A stretch of DNA of 47,958 bases from Phytophthora sp. 'mugwort' (GCA_033558025.1 JAUCEF010000150.1:1-47958), one strand, 5' to 3'. Shown: positions 1 to 9,865, counted from the first letter of the stretch. A program made the numbers and translations. Notes: generated from the letters alone by a model not told the origin.

Positions 1-50
1 ATATTATATATATTTAAAATTTTTTATATAATTAAATATTCTAAAAAAGT

Positions 51-68
51 TTATTCTTTAAGATATTT
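51..68 (+). promoter_or_regulatory. Recurrent TTATTCTTTAAGA motif upstream of atp9
   Basis: TTATTCTTTAAGATATTT lies about 30 bases before the atp9 start. Close variants precede cox2, the 137-residue ORF, nad5 and nad6 in the coding orientation. It is a possible promoter or 5' processing element; the function is inferred only from recurrence. Confidence 0.35.
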
Positions 69-99
69 TAAATAAAAAAAAATATAATAAATAATATTT

Positions 100-329
100 A
101 TGTTATTACAAGCTTCTAAATTTTTAGGTGCAGGATTAGCTACTTTAGGATTAATTGGTGCTGGTATAGGTATTGGTAATGGGTTTTTTGGTTCTTTAAT
201 TATTGGTATTTCAAGAAATCCTTCTTTACAACAAGAATTAATGAGAACCGCTATTTTAGGTTTCGCATTAACTGAAGCAATTGCTTTATTTTGTTTAATG
301 ATGGCTTTTTAATTTTATTTGCTTTTTAA
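100..329 (+). CDS. atp9: ATP synthase subunit c (Atp9), redundant copy 1
   Basis: Proteolipid of the F1Fo ATP synthase c-ring in the inner membrane. Two hydrophobic hairpin helices are visible: the glycine-rich first helix ([17 protein letters not shown]) and the second with the proton-carrying acidic residue in ALTEAIALF. The polar loop RNPSLQQEL joins them. One T is missing in ATGGCTTTTTAATTT, which cuts the reading frame at 312; the second copy reads through to [10 protein letters not shown] and stop, so the true end is 329. Conversely, this copy is correct near codon 27 where copy 2 has lost a base. Family length (about 75 residues) is met. Confidence 0.95.
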
Positions 330-492
330 TTAAAATTAAATCCTTGAAAAATATGATAAAAATTAATTTTTATCGTATTTTATGTTATATATATACTAAT
401 ACTGGTTATAGTATTTATTTTAGAAAAAAAATTATTTATTTTTTTAATATATAAATATTATAATTATAAATATTTATAATTATTTTTTATTT

Positions 493-1057
493 ATGAAAGT
501 ATTAAAAAATTTAGTCAATATTTATTACAGATTTTACCAATAATAAATTATACTTTATATAAAAATGAATTATGTATAAATATTTCTACAAAAAATTTAA
601 TTCCTATTTTATTTTTTTTAAAAAATCATACAAATACTCAATTTAAAGTATTATCAGAATTTGTGTTATAGATTATATTAATAAAAAAAAACGTTTTGAA
701 ATAATTTATAATTTATTAAGTATTCGTTTTAATAGTCGTTTAAAATTAAAATAATAATTAATGAATTACAACCGGTAGATTCAATTATAAAAATATATCA
801 ATCAGCCAATTGGGTGTGAAAGAGAAGTTTGGGATATGTTTGGTATTTTTTTTTTATACCATCCCGATTTAAGACGGATTTTAACAGATTATGGTTTTGA
901 AGGACATCCTTTACGTAAAGATTTCCCTTTAAGTGGTTTTTTAGAAATTTTTTATAATGAATTAAAAAAACGTGTTGTTTATGAACCCATTAATTTATCA
1001 CAACAATACCGATTATTTGAATTTAATAATCCTTGGAATAATAAAATAAATATGTAA
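493..1057 (+). CDS. nad9: NADH dehydrogenase subunit 9 (frameshifted in this copy)
   Basis: 30-kDa (NuoC-type) subunit of the peripheral arm of complex I. The conserved C-terminal block is intact at 836-1057: a WDMFGIFF core, then [27 protein letters not shown]. Upstream, open stretches in different frames encode a recognisable Nad9 N-terminal half ([26 protein letters not shown]). One-base indels at A and T runs (just after the ATG, near 655-662, 755 and 810-825) break the frame. The start at 493 is the only ATG giving a family-sized product of about 190 residues. Cob follows closely. Confidence 0.9.
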
Positions 1058-1102
1058 TATTTTATTATTATTTTTGCTTTTAGGTAATTTTTCATTCATA
1101 TT

Positions 1103-2240
1103 ATGAGATGGAATAAAAAATCATTATTTGCGATTCTTAATAATCATTTAATAGATTATCCTACACCTATTAATTTAAATTATTTTTTTGGATTCGGTTC
1201 GTTAGCTGGTATTATGTTAGTAATACAAATTTTAACAGGTATTTTTTAGCAATGCATTATACTCCACATATTGATTTAGCTTTTAATAGTGTTGAACATA
1301 TTATGAGAGATGTAAATAATGGTGGTTAATTAGATATACACATGCAAATGGAGCATCTTTTTTTTTATTGTTGTATATATTCATATTTTTCGTGGTTTAT
1401 ATTATGGTTCTTATATCACACCAAGAGAAGCTATATGGTCCTTCTGGTGTAATTATTTTTATTTTAATGATGGCTACAGCTTTTATGGGTTATGTTTTAC
1501 CTTGGGGACAAATGAGTTTTTGGGGTGCAACTGTTATTACTAATTTATTTTCTGCAATACCCTTAATAGGAAAAGATATTGTTGATTGGCATTTGGGGGC
1601 GGATTTTGCTGTTGATAATCCAACATTAAATCGTTTTTTTAGTTTACATTTTACATTACCTTTATAATTGTGGGTGCCGTATTGATACATTTAATTTATT
1701 ACATGAAGTTGGTTCAAATATCCTTTAGGTATTACATTAAAAAATTGAAAATATACCTTTTTATCCATATTTTATACTAAAGATTTATTTGGATTAATGA
1801 TCTTATTTTTGATTTTCTTTATTTTTATTTTTTTTTATCCTAATACATTAGGTCATCCGATAATTATATTGAAGCAAATCCAATGAAAACACCTTTACAT
1901 ATCGTACCAGAATGGTATTTTTTACCGTTTTATGCAATTTTAAGATCTATTCCTAATAAAATTGGCGGTGTTATAGCTATGTTTGGTTCATTACTTATTT
2001 TTATTAACATTACCTTTTACCAAATTCATCTGAAATTAGAAGTACAGCTTTTAGACCTATATTTAAAATTTGTTATTGGTTATTAGTTATAGCTTTTTTA
2101 TTATTAGGTTGGGTTGGACAATGTCCAGTTGAATATCCTTATACTGAAATTGGTATTATAAGTATGATTTATTATTTTTTTTTTTTTATAATAATTATAC
2201 CATTTTTAGGTAAATTAGAACTTATTTAGTACGTTATAAT
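1103..2240 (+). CDS. cob: Cytochrome b, frameshifted and 3'-truncated rendition
   Basis: Core haem-b subunit of complex III in the inner membrane. Family landmarks are present in pieces: [11 protein letters not shown] start, the [11 protein letters not shown] helix region, [20 protein letters not shown], and the Qo-site PEWYF near 1910. Several homopolymer indels break the frame (for example ATTTTTTAGC at 1241-1250, one T short in both renditions). At 2240 the sequence jumps from cob into nad11, so the last dozen codons seen in the second rendition (ending 44394) are absent. The second rendition is the better guide to the gene. Confidence 0.9.
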
Positions 2241-3841
2241 TGGTCCTTTTATTAAAACAATTATGACAAGATGTATTCATTGTACACGTTGTGTACGTTT
2301 TGCTAATGAAATTTGTGGAATTGACGGTTTAGGTACAACAGGTCGTGGTAATAAAACTGAAATTAATTTTTATTCTTCAAATATTTTTAAATCCGAATTT
2401 TCTGGTAATTTAGTAGATTTATGTCCTGTTGGTGCATTAACTTCTAAACCCTATACTTTTAAAGCACGTTCTTGGGAATTAAAAAAAAAGAGGGTATTGC
2501 TATTTTAGATAGTATTGGTTCAAATATTAAAATTGATATTTTTAATAATGAAATTATACGTATTTTACCTAAAACTAATTTTAATATTAATAAAGAATGG
2601 ATATCAGATAAAACAAGATATTTTTTTGATAGTTTAAAATATCAACGATTAAAATATCCATTATTAAAAGATAATCAAAACAATTTTCATAGGATTTCTT
2701 GGTTAGATGCTCTAAATATTATTAATAAAAAATTGATAATTACAGATAGTTTTAATGCTAAAAGTATTATTGGTGATTTAACTGATTTAGAATCTCTTTT
2801 TTTATTAAAAAAAAATTTAAATAAATTAGGAATTTCAAATGTAAATTATGAACAATTTTTAAAAAATCGACAAATTAAGATAAATTCTGATTTAGCTTCA
2901 AATTTTTTATTTAATAATACTTTAAAATCTATTGAAGAATCTGATGTTTGTTTAATAATTGGTAGTGATATTCGTCAAGAAGGTTCTATTTTAAATATTC
3001 ATTTAATTAATCGTTTAAAAAAGGAAATTTTAAAATAGCATATATCGGTAATAAAATTAATTTTACTTATCCAGTAAAACATTTAGGATTAACTTTTAAA
3101 ACTTTAATAAATATTATTTTAGGAAAACATGTATTTTGTAAACAATTAAAAAAAGCAAAAAAACCTTTAATTATTATAGGTAGTAATATTTTAAATCAAA
3201 AAAATGGTTTTTTTTTATTATCAAAATTAAAAAATTTATCATTTATTAACCATAATATTAATTTCTTTAATTTTCAAACTTCTTTAATTAATTTTTTTGA
3301 AATTACTTTTCCAAAATCATTAAATATGTTAAATAATTCAAAATTATATTATTTATTTAATACAAATTTACAAAATAAATTAAAAATAACTAAAAATAGT
3401 TTTGTTATTTATCAAGGACATCATTTTACTAAAGATGCTCAAAATTCAAATCTAATTTTACCTGGATTAACTTTTTTAGAAAAAAATGGAATGTATATTA
3501 ATTTAGAAGGTTTTATTCAAAAAAATGAACAAATTTTAAATGTAAATATAGAACAACGTAAAGATTCTATAATTTATAGAAATCTTTATAAATTTTTATT
3601 AAATAAAAATCAATCTAAATCAGAAGCTTTTTTAAAAATTAAAGATATTTTACCTTATTTATTAAAAAAAAAAATAAAAATTATTTATAATTTTAGTTTT
3701 AATAAAAAATTTTTAAAAATTAATATTAATTTTTTAGATTCATTAATTAAAAATAATTATTATACAAATATATTAGAACAATATTCAAAAATATTGATTA
3801 ATTCTAATAAAATTTTCAAAAATCAATCAAAATTATTATGA
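2241..3841 (+). pseudogene. nad11: 5'-truncated nad11 in inverted-repeat arm
   Basis: This is the plus-strand duplicate of the intact minus-strand nad11. It starts at residue 136 of the 668-residue protein, so it has no start and lacks the N-terminal 2Fe-2S domain and the first 4Fe-4S ligands. It keeps the second cluster motif CIHCTRC and the later [11 protein letters not shown]. The frame breaks at an A run near 2481-2489 (nine A here and in the second rendition, ten in the intact gene) and near 3017-3023. It is most likely a non-coding consequence of where the repeat arm ends; the last codons overlap the nad1 start as ATGA. Confidence 0.85.
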
Positions 3842-4818
3842 TATACACAATTTTAAAATTTTTAATTTTCATATTACCTTTATTAATTGCTGTGGCTTAT
3901 TTTACTTTAGTTGAACGTAAAATATTAGCTTCTATTCAAAGAAGAAGAGGACCTAATGTTGTAGGTACTTTTGGATTATTACAACCATTAGCTGATGGTC
4001 TTAAATTATTCGTAAAAGAAACAATTTTACCAAGTAATGCTGATGTAATTTTATTTATATTTGCACCTATTTTAGCTTTTTTTTTAAGTCTATTAAGTTG
4101 GACAATAATACCTTTAGGTTTTGGTATGTTTTTTACTGAATTAAATATTGGTATTTTATATTTAATAGCAATTTCATCTTTAGGTGTATACGGTGTTATT
4201 ATAGGTGGTTGGTCAAGTAATTCTAAATATTCGTTTTTAGGGGCTTTAAGATCAACAGCACAAATGATTTCATATGAATTAACTATTGGGTTTTCAATTC
4301 TTTCAGTAATTGTTTGTGCAAAATCTTTAAATTTAATTTCTATTATTTGGGCACAAAAAACGGTATGGTATTGTTTTCCTCTTTTTCCTATTTTTATAAT
4401 TTTTTTTATATCTTGTTTAGCAGAAACAAATCGACATCCCTTTGATTTACCTGAAGCTGAAGCTGAATTAGTTTCAGGTTATAATGTAGAATATTCTGCA
4501 ATGGGTTTTGCATTATTTTTTTTAGGTGAATATGCTAATATGTTATTAATGAGTAGTTTAACTACGATTTTATTTTTAGGTGGTTGGTTAGCACCTTTCC
4601 CTTTTAGTATAAATTGTATTAATTTTTTACCCGGATCTTTTTGGTTTAGTATTAAAATTTGTTTTTTTGTTGTTTTATTTGTAGTTGCTCGAGCTATTTT
4701 ACCTCGATATCGTTATGACCAATTAATGCGTTTAGGTTGGAAAGTATTTCTACCTTTTTCATTATCCTGGTTTTTATATACTGCAAGTATTTTAATAAGT
4801 TTTAATTGGTTAATTTAA
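3838..4818 (+). CDS. nad1: NADH dehydrogenase subunit 1 (repeat arm A)
   Basis: Membrane subunit of complex I (NuoH type) at the junction with the peripheral arm and the quinone chamber. The intact 326-residue frame shows the signatures [19 protein letters not shown] near residue 26, the quinone-site loop [25 protein letters not shown] near residue 200, and about eight hydrophobic segments. Its ATG overlaps the TGA of nad11 by four bases (ATGA), suggesting co-translation. It is protein-identical to the copy at 5483-6463, so the cell has two complete nad1 genes per unit. Confidence 0.97.
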   Translation: MIYTILKFLIFILPLLIAVAYFTLVERKILASIQRRRGPNVVGTFGLLQPLADGLKLFVKETILPSNADVILFIFAPILAFFLSLLSWTIIPLGFGMFFTELNIGILYLIAISSLGVYGVIIGGWSSNSKYSFLGALRSTAQMISYELTIGFSILSVIVCAKSLNLISIIWAQKTVWYCFPLFPIFIIFFISCLAETNRHPFDLPEAEAELVSGYNVEYSAMGFALFFLGEYANMLLMSSLTTILFLGGWLAPFPFSINCINFLPGSFWFSIKICFFVVLFVVARAILPRYRYDQLMRLGWKVFLPFSLSWFLYTASILISFNWLI

Positions 4819-4820
4819 TT

Positions 4821-5122
4821 ATGAATATTTTAAATCATTTTATTTTTACTTTTTTTTTATTCTGTCTTGGATTATTTGGTATAATTTTAAATAGACAGAA
4901 TATTATTATTATTTTAATGTCTATTGAATTATTATTATTATCAATTAATTTAAATTTTATTTATTTTGCAGTTTTAATTGATGATATAATAGGACAAGTT
5001 TTTTCTTTATTAATTTTAACAGTAGCTGCAGCAGAATCAGCTATTGGATTAGCTATTATGATTATTTTCTTAAATTATATGGAGATATTTCAATTTATAA
5101 AATAAATTTATTATCATTATAA
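4821..5122 (+). CDS. nad4L: NADH dehydrogenase subunit 4L (repeat arm A)
   Basis: Small three-helix complex I membrane subunit (NuoK type), about 100 residues. The conserved core [14 protein letters not shown] and the helix with [15 protein letters not shown] are visible. ATG at 4821, two bases after nad1, is preferred over an in-frame TTG at 4806. One T is missing near 5069 (TTTTCTTAAA against TTTTCTTTAAA in the other arm), which would change the last codons; with it restored the frame ends [11 protein letters not shown] at 5122. The 3' end of the gene is itself the 67-bp unit repeated at the palindrome centre. Confidence 0.95.
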
Positions 5123-5240
5123 TAAATTTATTTTCTTTAAATTATATGGAGATATTTCAATTTATAAAATAAATTTATTATAATGATAATAAATTTATTT
5201 TATAAATTGAAATATCTCCATATAATTTAAAGAAAATAAT
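5074..5240. repeat. Palindrome centre: 67-bp units, two forward and one reverse
   Basis: The 3' end of nad4L (GGAGATATTTC landmark at 5081) recurs 67 bases later at 5148 and then in reverse orientation (GAAATATCTCC, from 5209). The centre also contains a 13-bp stem of AATAAATTTATTA and its complement (5101-5132). At the other rendition of this junction (47196-47500) the arrangement is one forward and four reverse units. See findings. Confidence 0.9.
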
Positions 5241-5480
5241 CATAATAGCTAATCCAATAGCTGATTCTGCTGCAGCTACTGTTAAAATTAATAAAGAAAA
5301 AACTTGTCCTATTATATCATCAATTAAAACTGCAAAATAAATAAAATTTAAATTAATTGATAATAATAATAATTCAATAGACATTAAAATAATAATAATA
5401 TTCTGTCTATTTAAAATTATACCAAATAATCCAAGACAGAATAAAAAAAAAGTAAAAATAAAATGATTTAAAATATTCAT
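5178..5480 (-). CDS. nad4L: NADH dehydrogenase subunit 4L (repeat arm B)
   Basis: Complete 100-residue NuoK-type subunit of complex I, starting MNILNHFIF, two bases after the nad1 stop. Three hydrophobic helices with [11 protein letters not shown] and the glutamate-bearing [10 protein letters not shown]. This is the reference version; it ends [12 protein letters not shown]. It is the last gene of the minus-strand nad11-nad1-nad4L run, and its 3' end faces the identical gene in the opposite arm. Confidence 0.96.
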   Translation of the reverse strand: MNILNHFIFTFFLFCLGLFGIILNRQNIIIILMSIELLLLSINLNFIYFAVLIDDIIGQVFSLLILTVAAAESAIGLAIMIIFFKLYGDISIYKINLLSL

Positions 5481-5482
5481 AA

Positions 5483-6463
5483 TTAAATTAACCAATTAAA
5501 ACTTATTAAAATACTTGCAGTATATAAAAACCAGGATAATGAAAAAGGTAGAAATACTTTCCAACCTAAACGCATTAATTGGTCATAACGATATCGAGGT
5601 AAAATAGCTCGAGCAACTACAAATAAAACAACAAAAAAACAAATTTTAATACTAAACCAAAAAGATCCGGGTAAAAAATTAATACAATTTATACTAAAAG
5701 GGAAAGGTGCTAACCAACCACCTAAAAATAAAATCGTAGTTAAACTACTCATTAATAACATATTAGCATATTCACCTAAAAAAAATAATGCAAAACCCAT
5801 TGCAGAATATTCTACATTATAACCTGAAACTAATTCAGCTTCAGCTTCAGGTAAATCAAAGGGATGTCGATTTGTTTCTGCTAAACAAGATATAAAAAAA
5901 ATTATAAAAATAGGAAAAAGAGGAAAACAATACCATACCGTTTTTTGTGCCCAAATAATAGAAATTAAATTTAAAGATTTTGCACAAACAATTACTGAAA
6001 GAATTGAAAACCCAATAGTTAATTCATATGAAATCATTTGTGCTGTTGATCTTAAAGCCCCTAAAAACGAATATTTAGAATTACTTGACCAACCACCTAT
6101 AATAACACCGTATACACCTAAAGATGAAATTGCTATTAAATATAAAATACCAATATTTAATTCAGTAAAAAACATACCAAAACCTAAAGGTATTATTGTC
6201 CAACTTAATAGACTTAAAAAAAAAGCTAAAATAGGTGCAAATATAAATAAAATTACATCAGCATTACTTGGTAAAATTGTTTCTTTTACGAATAATTTAA
6301 GACCATCAGCTAATGGTTGTAATAATCCAAAAGTACCTACAACATTAGGTCCTCTTCTTCTTTGAATAGAAGCTAATATTTTACGTTCAACTAAAGTAAA
6401 ATAAGCCACAGCAATTAATAAAGGTAATATGAAAATTAAAAATTTTAAAATTGTGTATATCAT
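5483..6463 (-). CDS. nad1: NADH dehydrogenase subunit 1 (repeat arm B)
   Basis: Complete 326-residue NuoH-type membrane subunit of complex I, identical in protein sequence to 3838-4818. It carries the [20 protein letters not shown] and [21 protein letters not shown] signatures. The start overlaps the nad11 TGA by four bases and nad4L begins two bases after its stop, so the three genes form a tightly packed complex I unit. Confidence 0.97.
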   Translation of the reverse strand: MIYTILKFLIFILPLLIAVAYFTLVERKILASIQRRRGPNVVGTFGLLQPLADGLKLFVKETILPSNADVILFIFAPILAFFLSLLSWTIIPLGFGMFFTELNIGILYLIAISSLGVYGVIIGGWSSNSKYSFLGALRSTAQMISYELTIGFSILSVIVCAKSLNLISIIWAQKTVWYCFPLFPIFIIFFISCLAETNRHPFDLPEAEAELVSGYNVEYSAMGFALFFLGEYANMLLMSSLTTILFLGGWLAPFPFSINCINFLPGSFWFSIKICFFVVLFVVARAILPRYRYDQLMRLGWKVFLPFSLSWFLYTASILISFNWLI

Positions 6464-8466
6464 AATAATTTTGATTGATTTTTGAAAATTTTATTAGAAT
6501 TAATCAATATTTTTGAATATTGTTCTAATATATTTGTATAATAATTATTTTTAATTAATGAATCTAAAAAATTAATATTAATTTTTAAAAATTTTTTATT
6601 AAAACTAAAATTATAAATAATTTTTATTTTTTTTTTTAATAAATAAGGTAAAATATCTTTAATTTTTAAAAAAGCTTCTGATTTAGATTGATTTTTATTT
6701 AATAAAAATTTATAAAGATTTCTATAAATTATAGAATCTTTACGTTGTTCTATATTTACATTTAAAATTTGTTCATTTTTTTGAATAAAACCTTCTAAAT
6801 TAATATACATTCCATTTTTTTCTAAAAAAGTTAATCCAGGTAAAATTAGATTTGAATTTTGAGCATCTTTAGTAAAATGATGTCCTTGATAAATAACAAA
6901 ACTATTTTTAGTTATTTTTAATTTATTTTGTAAATTTGTATTAAATAAATAATATAATTTTGAATTATTTAACATATTTAATGATTTTGGAAAAGTAATT
7001 TCAAAAAAATTAATTAAAGAAGTTTGAAAATTAAAGAAATTAATATTATGGTTAATAAATGATAAATTTTTTAATTTTGATAATAAAAAAAAACCATTTT
7101 TTTGATTTAAAATATTACTACCTATAATAATTAAAGGTTTTTTTGCTTTTTTTAATTGTTTACAAAATACATGTTTTCCTAAAATAATATTTATTAAAGT
7201 TTTAAAAGTTAATCCTAAATGTTTTACTGGATAAGTAAAATTAATTTTATTACCGATATATGCTATTTTAAAATTTCCTTTTTTTAAACGATTAATTAAA
7301 TGAATATTTAAAATAGAACCTTCTTGACGAATATCACTACCAATTATTAAACAAACATCAGATTCTTCAATAGATTTTAAAGTATTATTAAATAAAAAAT
7401 TTGAAGCTAAATCAGAATTTATCTTAATTTGTCGATTTTTTAAAAATTGTTCATAATTTACATTTGAAATTCCTAATTTATTTAAATTTTTTTTTAATAA
7501 AAAAAGAGATTCTAAATCAGTTAAATCACCAATAATACTTTTAGCATTAAAACTATCTGTAATTATCAATTTTTTATTAATAATATTTAGAGCATCTAAC
7601 CAAGAAATCCTATGAAAATTGTTTTGATTATCTTTTAATAATGGATATTTTAATCGTTGATATTTTAAACTATCAAAAAAATATCTTGTTTTATCTGATA
7701 TCCATTCTTTATTAATATTAAAATTAGTTTTAGGTAAAATACGTATAATTTCATTATTAAAAATATCAATTTTAATATTTGAACCAATACTATCTAAAAT
7801 AGCAATACCCTCTTTTTTTTTTAATTCCCAAGAACGTGCTTTAAAAGTATAGGGTTTAGAAGTTAATGCACCAACAGGACATAAATCTACTAAATTACCA
7901 GAAAATTCGGATTTAAAAATATTTGAAGAATAAAAATTAATTTCAGTTTTATTACCACGACCTGTTGTACCTAAACCGTCAATTCCACAAATTTCATTAG
8001 CAAAACGTACACAACGTGTACAATGAATACATCTTGTCATAATTGTTTTAATAAAAGGACCACAATATTTATCTTCAACGCCACGTTTTTTAAAAAAAAA
8101 ACGACTACGATCCGATCCAAAAATCATTGTTTGATCTTGTAAATCACATTCTGACGCTTGATCACAAATAGGACAATCTAATGGATGATTTATTAAAAGA
8201 AATTCTAATACACTTTCACGTGCTTTTTGTACTAAAGGAGTATTAGTAAATATTTTCATATTTGGTATTAAAGGCATTGCACATGAAGCTACAGGTTTAG
8301 GGGAATTTTCGATTTCAACTAAACACATACGACAATTACCGGCAATTTGTAAATTCTCTTGAAAACAGAATTTAGGGATTTGAATTTTAAAATTATTACA
8401 TGCTTGTAAAACTGTTAAATTTTTATTAACTTTTAATTCGATATTGTTAATATATATATTAATCAT
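6460..8466 (-). CDS. nad11: NADH dehydrogenase subunit 11 (75-kDa, iron-sulphur)
   Basis: Large peripheral-arm subunit of complex I (NuoG type), 668 residues, full length. The N-terminal ferredoxin domain has C34, C45, C48 and C62 for a 2Fe-2S cluster; H94, C98, C101 and C107 fit the His-Cys3 4Fe-4S site; C146, C149, C152 and C196 fit the second 4Fe-4S site. A long, less conserved molybdopterin-oxidoreductase-like C-terminal region follows. It ends in TGA overlapping the nad1 ATG, the one TGA stop I see. In many photosynthetic stramenopiles only the N-terminal part is mitochondrial; here both parts are. Confidence 0.97.
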   Translation of the reverse strand: MINIYINNIELKVNKNLTVLQACNNFKIQIPKFCFQENLQIAGNCRMCLVEIENSPKPVASCAMPLIPNMKIFTNTPLVQKARESVLEFLLINHPLDCPICDQASECDLQDQTMIFGSDRSRFFFKKRGVEDKYCGPFIKTIMTRCIHCTRCVRFANEICGIDGLGTTGRGNKTEINFYSSNIFKSEFSGNLVDLCPVGALTSKPYTFKARSWELKKKEGIAILDSIGSNIKIDIFNNEIIRILPKTNFNINKEWISDKTRYFFDSLKYQRLKYPLLKDNQNNFHRISWLDALNIINKKLIITDSFNAKSIIGDLTDLESLFLLKKNLNKLGISNVNYEQFLKNRQIKINSDLASNFLFNNTLKSIEESDVCLIIGSDIRQEGSILNIHLINRLKKGNFKIAYIGNKINFTYPVKHLGLTFKTLINIILGKHVFCKQLKKAKKPLIIIGSNILNQKNGFFLLSKLKNLSFINHNINFFNFQTSLINFFEITFPKSLNMLNNSKLYYLFNTNLQNKLKITKNSFVIYQGHHFTKDAQNSNLILPGLTFLEKNGMYINLEGFIQKNEQILNVNIEQRKDSIIYRNLYKFLLNKNQSKSEAFLKIKDILPYLLKKKIKIIYNFSFNKKFLKININFLDSLIKNNYYTNILEQYSKILINSNKIFKNQSKLL

Positions 8467-8548
8467 TTTAATGATAAAAAATTAAATAAAATATAAATTT
8501 ATTTTCACTAAAAAGATATATTTTATTTAAAATATATTATTATAGTAA

Positions 8549-8631
8549 TATCAAAGAAGGGATTTGAACCCTTAACGCTTTTAAGCTTTACATCCTAAGT
8601 GTAACGTGTTTACCAATTTCACCACTTTGAT
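8549..8631 (-). tRNA. trnL: tRNA-Leu (UAG)
   Basis: Type II cloverleaf with a long variable arm. Acceptor ATCAAAG pairs with CTTTGAT, anticodon loop reads TAG between CT and GA, T arm GGGTTCAAATCCC. Reads CUN codons. It adjoins trnL(UAA) on the same strand. Confidence 0.93.
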
Positions 8632-8639
8632 AATAAAAA

Positions 8640-8722
8640 TACCTACTATTGGACTTGAACCAATAACCCTAAAAGGGAACAGATTTTAAATCTATCGTGT
8701 TTACCAATTTCACCAAGTAGGC
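8640..8722 (-). tRNA. trnL: tRNA-Leu (UAA)
   Basis: Type II cloverleaf with long variable arm; acceptor GCCTACT/AGTAGGT, anticodon TAA in the loop TTTAAAA, T loop TTCAAGT. TTA is by far the commonest Leu codon here, so this is the main leucine tRNA. Confidence 0.93.
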
Positions 8723-8740
8723 TAATATTTTTTTAAATAT

Positions 8741-9484
8741 ATGAAAAAAAAAAAAATAATAACTTATTTACAATTACATTTATTTGAATTAAAATATAAT
8801 TTTTTTATACTTTTAATCACTTTTTTTTATCTTTTTATAATTTCATATTATTTTTCTGATCAATTAATATATTTATTAGTTAATAATTTACTTAATAAAA
8901 ATATGTTAAAATATTTTATTTTTACTAATATTACTGAAATTTTTATTACTAATATTTTTATAGCAATTTTCATAACAACTTTTATAACAATTCAATTAAG
9001 TTTTTTATTATTTTGGTTTTTTTTATCAAAAGGTTTATATAAATTTGAAAATTTTATTTTTATAAAATTTTATATTTTTTTTATAATTTTTAATTTTTTT
9101 ATAATAAAATTTATTTTTACTAATATTATTCCACATATTTGGGATTTTTTATTAAATTTAAATTTTTCAAATTTATATCTTTTAACAATTTATTTTGAAC
9201 CAAAAATTGATAATTATTTTGATTTTATTTTTTCTTCTTTTATTTATATATTTATAATATTTATTTATTTTTTTTCTTTATTTTTTTTTATATCAAATAA
9301 TATTTTAAAAATTAAAATAATTATTAATTTAAGAAAATTCTTTTATTTAAAAATAATATTATTGAGTGCTTTAATTACACCACCAGATATATTTAATTTT
9401 ATATTAATTTATTTTATCTTTTTTTTTTTTTTTGAAATATTTATTTATATTTCAATATATTTAAATAAATATAAATTAATTTAA
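8741..9484 (+). CDS. tatC: Sec-independent translocase TatC
   Basis: Multi-spanning core receptor of the twin-arginine translocase in the inner membrane (also called ymf16 or mttB). The 247 residues are strongly hydrophobic with six predicted membrane segments. The TatC signature is near the C-terminus: ALITPPDIFNF followed by a helix with FFFEIFIYISIY. The N-terminal amphipathic stretch TYLQLHLFELKYNFF corresponds to the usual HLxELR region, weakly kept. Its 3' end overlaps the convergent rpl31 by nine bases. A candidate TatA partner is at 25888-25986. Confidence 0.9.
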   Translation: MKKKKIITYLQLHLFELKYNFFILLITFFYLFIISYYFSDQLIYLLVNNLLNKNMLKYFIFTNITEIFITNIFIAIFITTFITIQLSFLLFWFFLSKGLYKFENFIFIKFYIFFIIFNFFIIKFIFTNIIPHIWDFLLNLNFSNLYLLTIYFEPKIDNYFDFIFSSFIYIFIIFIYFFSLFFFISNNILKIKIIINLRKFFYLKIILLSALITPPDIFNFILIYFIFFFFFEIFIYISIYLNKYKLI

Positions 9485-9679
9485 TTTATTTTTTTTTATA
9501 AAATTTAATTTACTTTTATTTAAATTGATATTTGTATTTGTAATAATATCTGTTTCTTTAAAAATTCTTAAATTTAATTGATAATTTTTTAAATACTTAA
9601 TAGATGTTATTTTTAAAGAAGATCCATTTGTTAAAATAATTTTATTTTTATAGGTAAAAAATTTTTTATTTTTATTCAT
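9476..9679 (-). CDS. rpl31: Probable ribosomal protein L31
   Basis: A 67-residue basic protein. The stretch NKIILTNGSSLKITSIKYLKN resembles the short organellar L31 seen in brown-algal mitochondria (strand with S/T-N/D-G-S followed by SIKY). I chose the ATG at 9679; the frame stays open further upstream, but that would run into trnC. It overlaps the end of convergent tatC by nine bases. The family call rests on a short match and position, so it is moderate. Alternative: an unrelated small basic ORF. Confidence 0.6.
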   Translation of the reverse strand: MNKNKKFFTYKNKIILTNGSSLKITSIKYLKNYQLNLRIFKETDIITNTNINLNKSKLNFIKKNKLN

Positions 9680-9696
9680 ATAATATAATTTATTTT

Positions 9697-9767
9697 GGCT
9701 AGATAACATAAAGGTAATGTAAAGGACTGCAAATCCTTTAATGACGGTTCGAATCCGTCTCTAGCTT
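9697..9767 (+). tRNA. trnC: tRNA-Cys (GCA)
   Basis: Cloverleaf with acceptor GGCTAGA/TCTAGCT, anticodon GCA in CTGCAAA, T arm GACGGTTCGAATCCGTC. Confidence 0.94.
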
Positions 9768-9771
9768 TTAA

Positions 9772-9856
9772 AGGATAGAGTGGGATTTGAACCCACGGTA
9801 TTATTACATACTTCAGTTTTCAAGACTGACACCTTAAACCACTCGATCACCTATCC
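9772..9856 (-). tRNA. trnS: tRNA-Ser (UGA)
   Basis: Type II cloverleaf with long variable arm; acceptor GGATAGG pairs with TCTATCC, anticodon TGA in CTTGAAA, T arm GTGGGTTCAAATCCCAC. Reads UCN. Confidence 0.94.
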
Positions 9857-9865
9857 ATATTAAAA

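Larger units (their letters stand above)
2241..5122 (+). repeat. Inverted repeat arm A (truncated nad11, nad1, nad4L)
   Basis: The arm mirrors 5178-8062. The encoded Nad1 proteins are identical in both arms and nad4L differs by one T. The outer limit is 2241, which pairs with 8062; upstream of it is cob on this side and the nad11 5' part on the other. The two arms are separated only by a palindromic array of 67-bp units, so they form one giant palindrome. Confidence 0.9.
1..5702. repeat. Terminal redundancy, first copy
   Basis: This stretch (atp9 to the start of the minus-strand nad1) is the same locus as 42125-47958. The atp9 start codons lie 42,125 bases apart and those of nad1 42,126 apart. 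The two renditions differ mainly by one-base homopolymer indels, by the cob/nad11 junction and by the number of 67-bp units. This is what a contig of a circular or head-to-tail molecule looks like when its overlap was not trimmed. It should be counted once. Confidence 0.9.
5178..8062 (-). repeat. Inverted repeat arm B (nad4L, nad1, most of nad11)
   Basis: Reverse-complement partner of 2241-5122. Nad11 continues intact beyond the arm limit at 8062, so arm B holds the original gene and arm A the truncated duplicate. This arm is free of frameshifts. Confidence 0.9.

Noticed and set aside
1241..1250. RNA editing to explain the shared missing T in cob
   Set aside because: Both renditions probably derive from overlapping reads of the same locus and have the same homopolymer bias; no independent evidence of editing.
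5178..8466. Recent gene duplication giving functional nad11 twice
   Set aside because: The plus-strand copy lacks the first 135-145 residues, has no start and is frameshifted; only nad1 and nad4L are complete in both arms.
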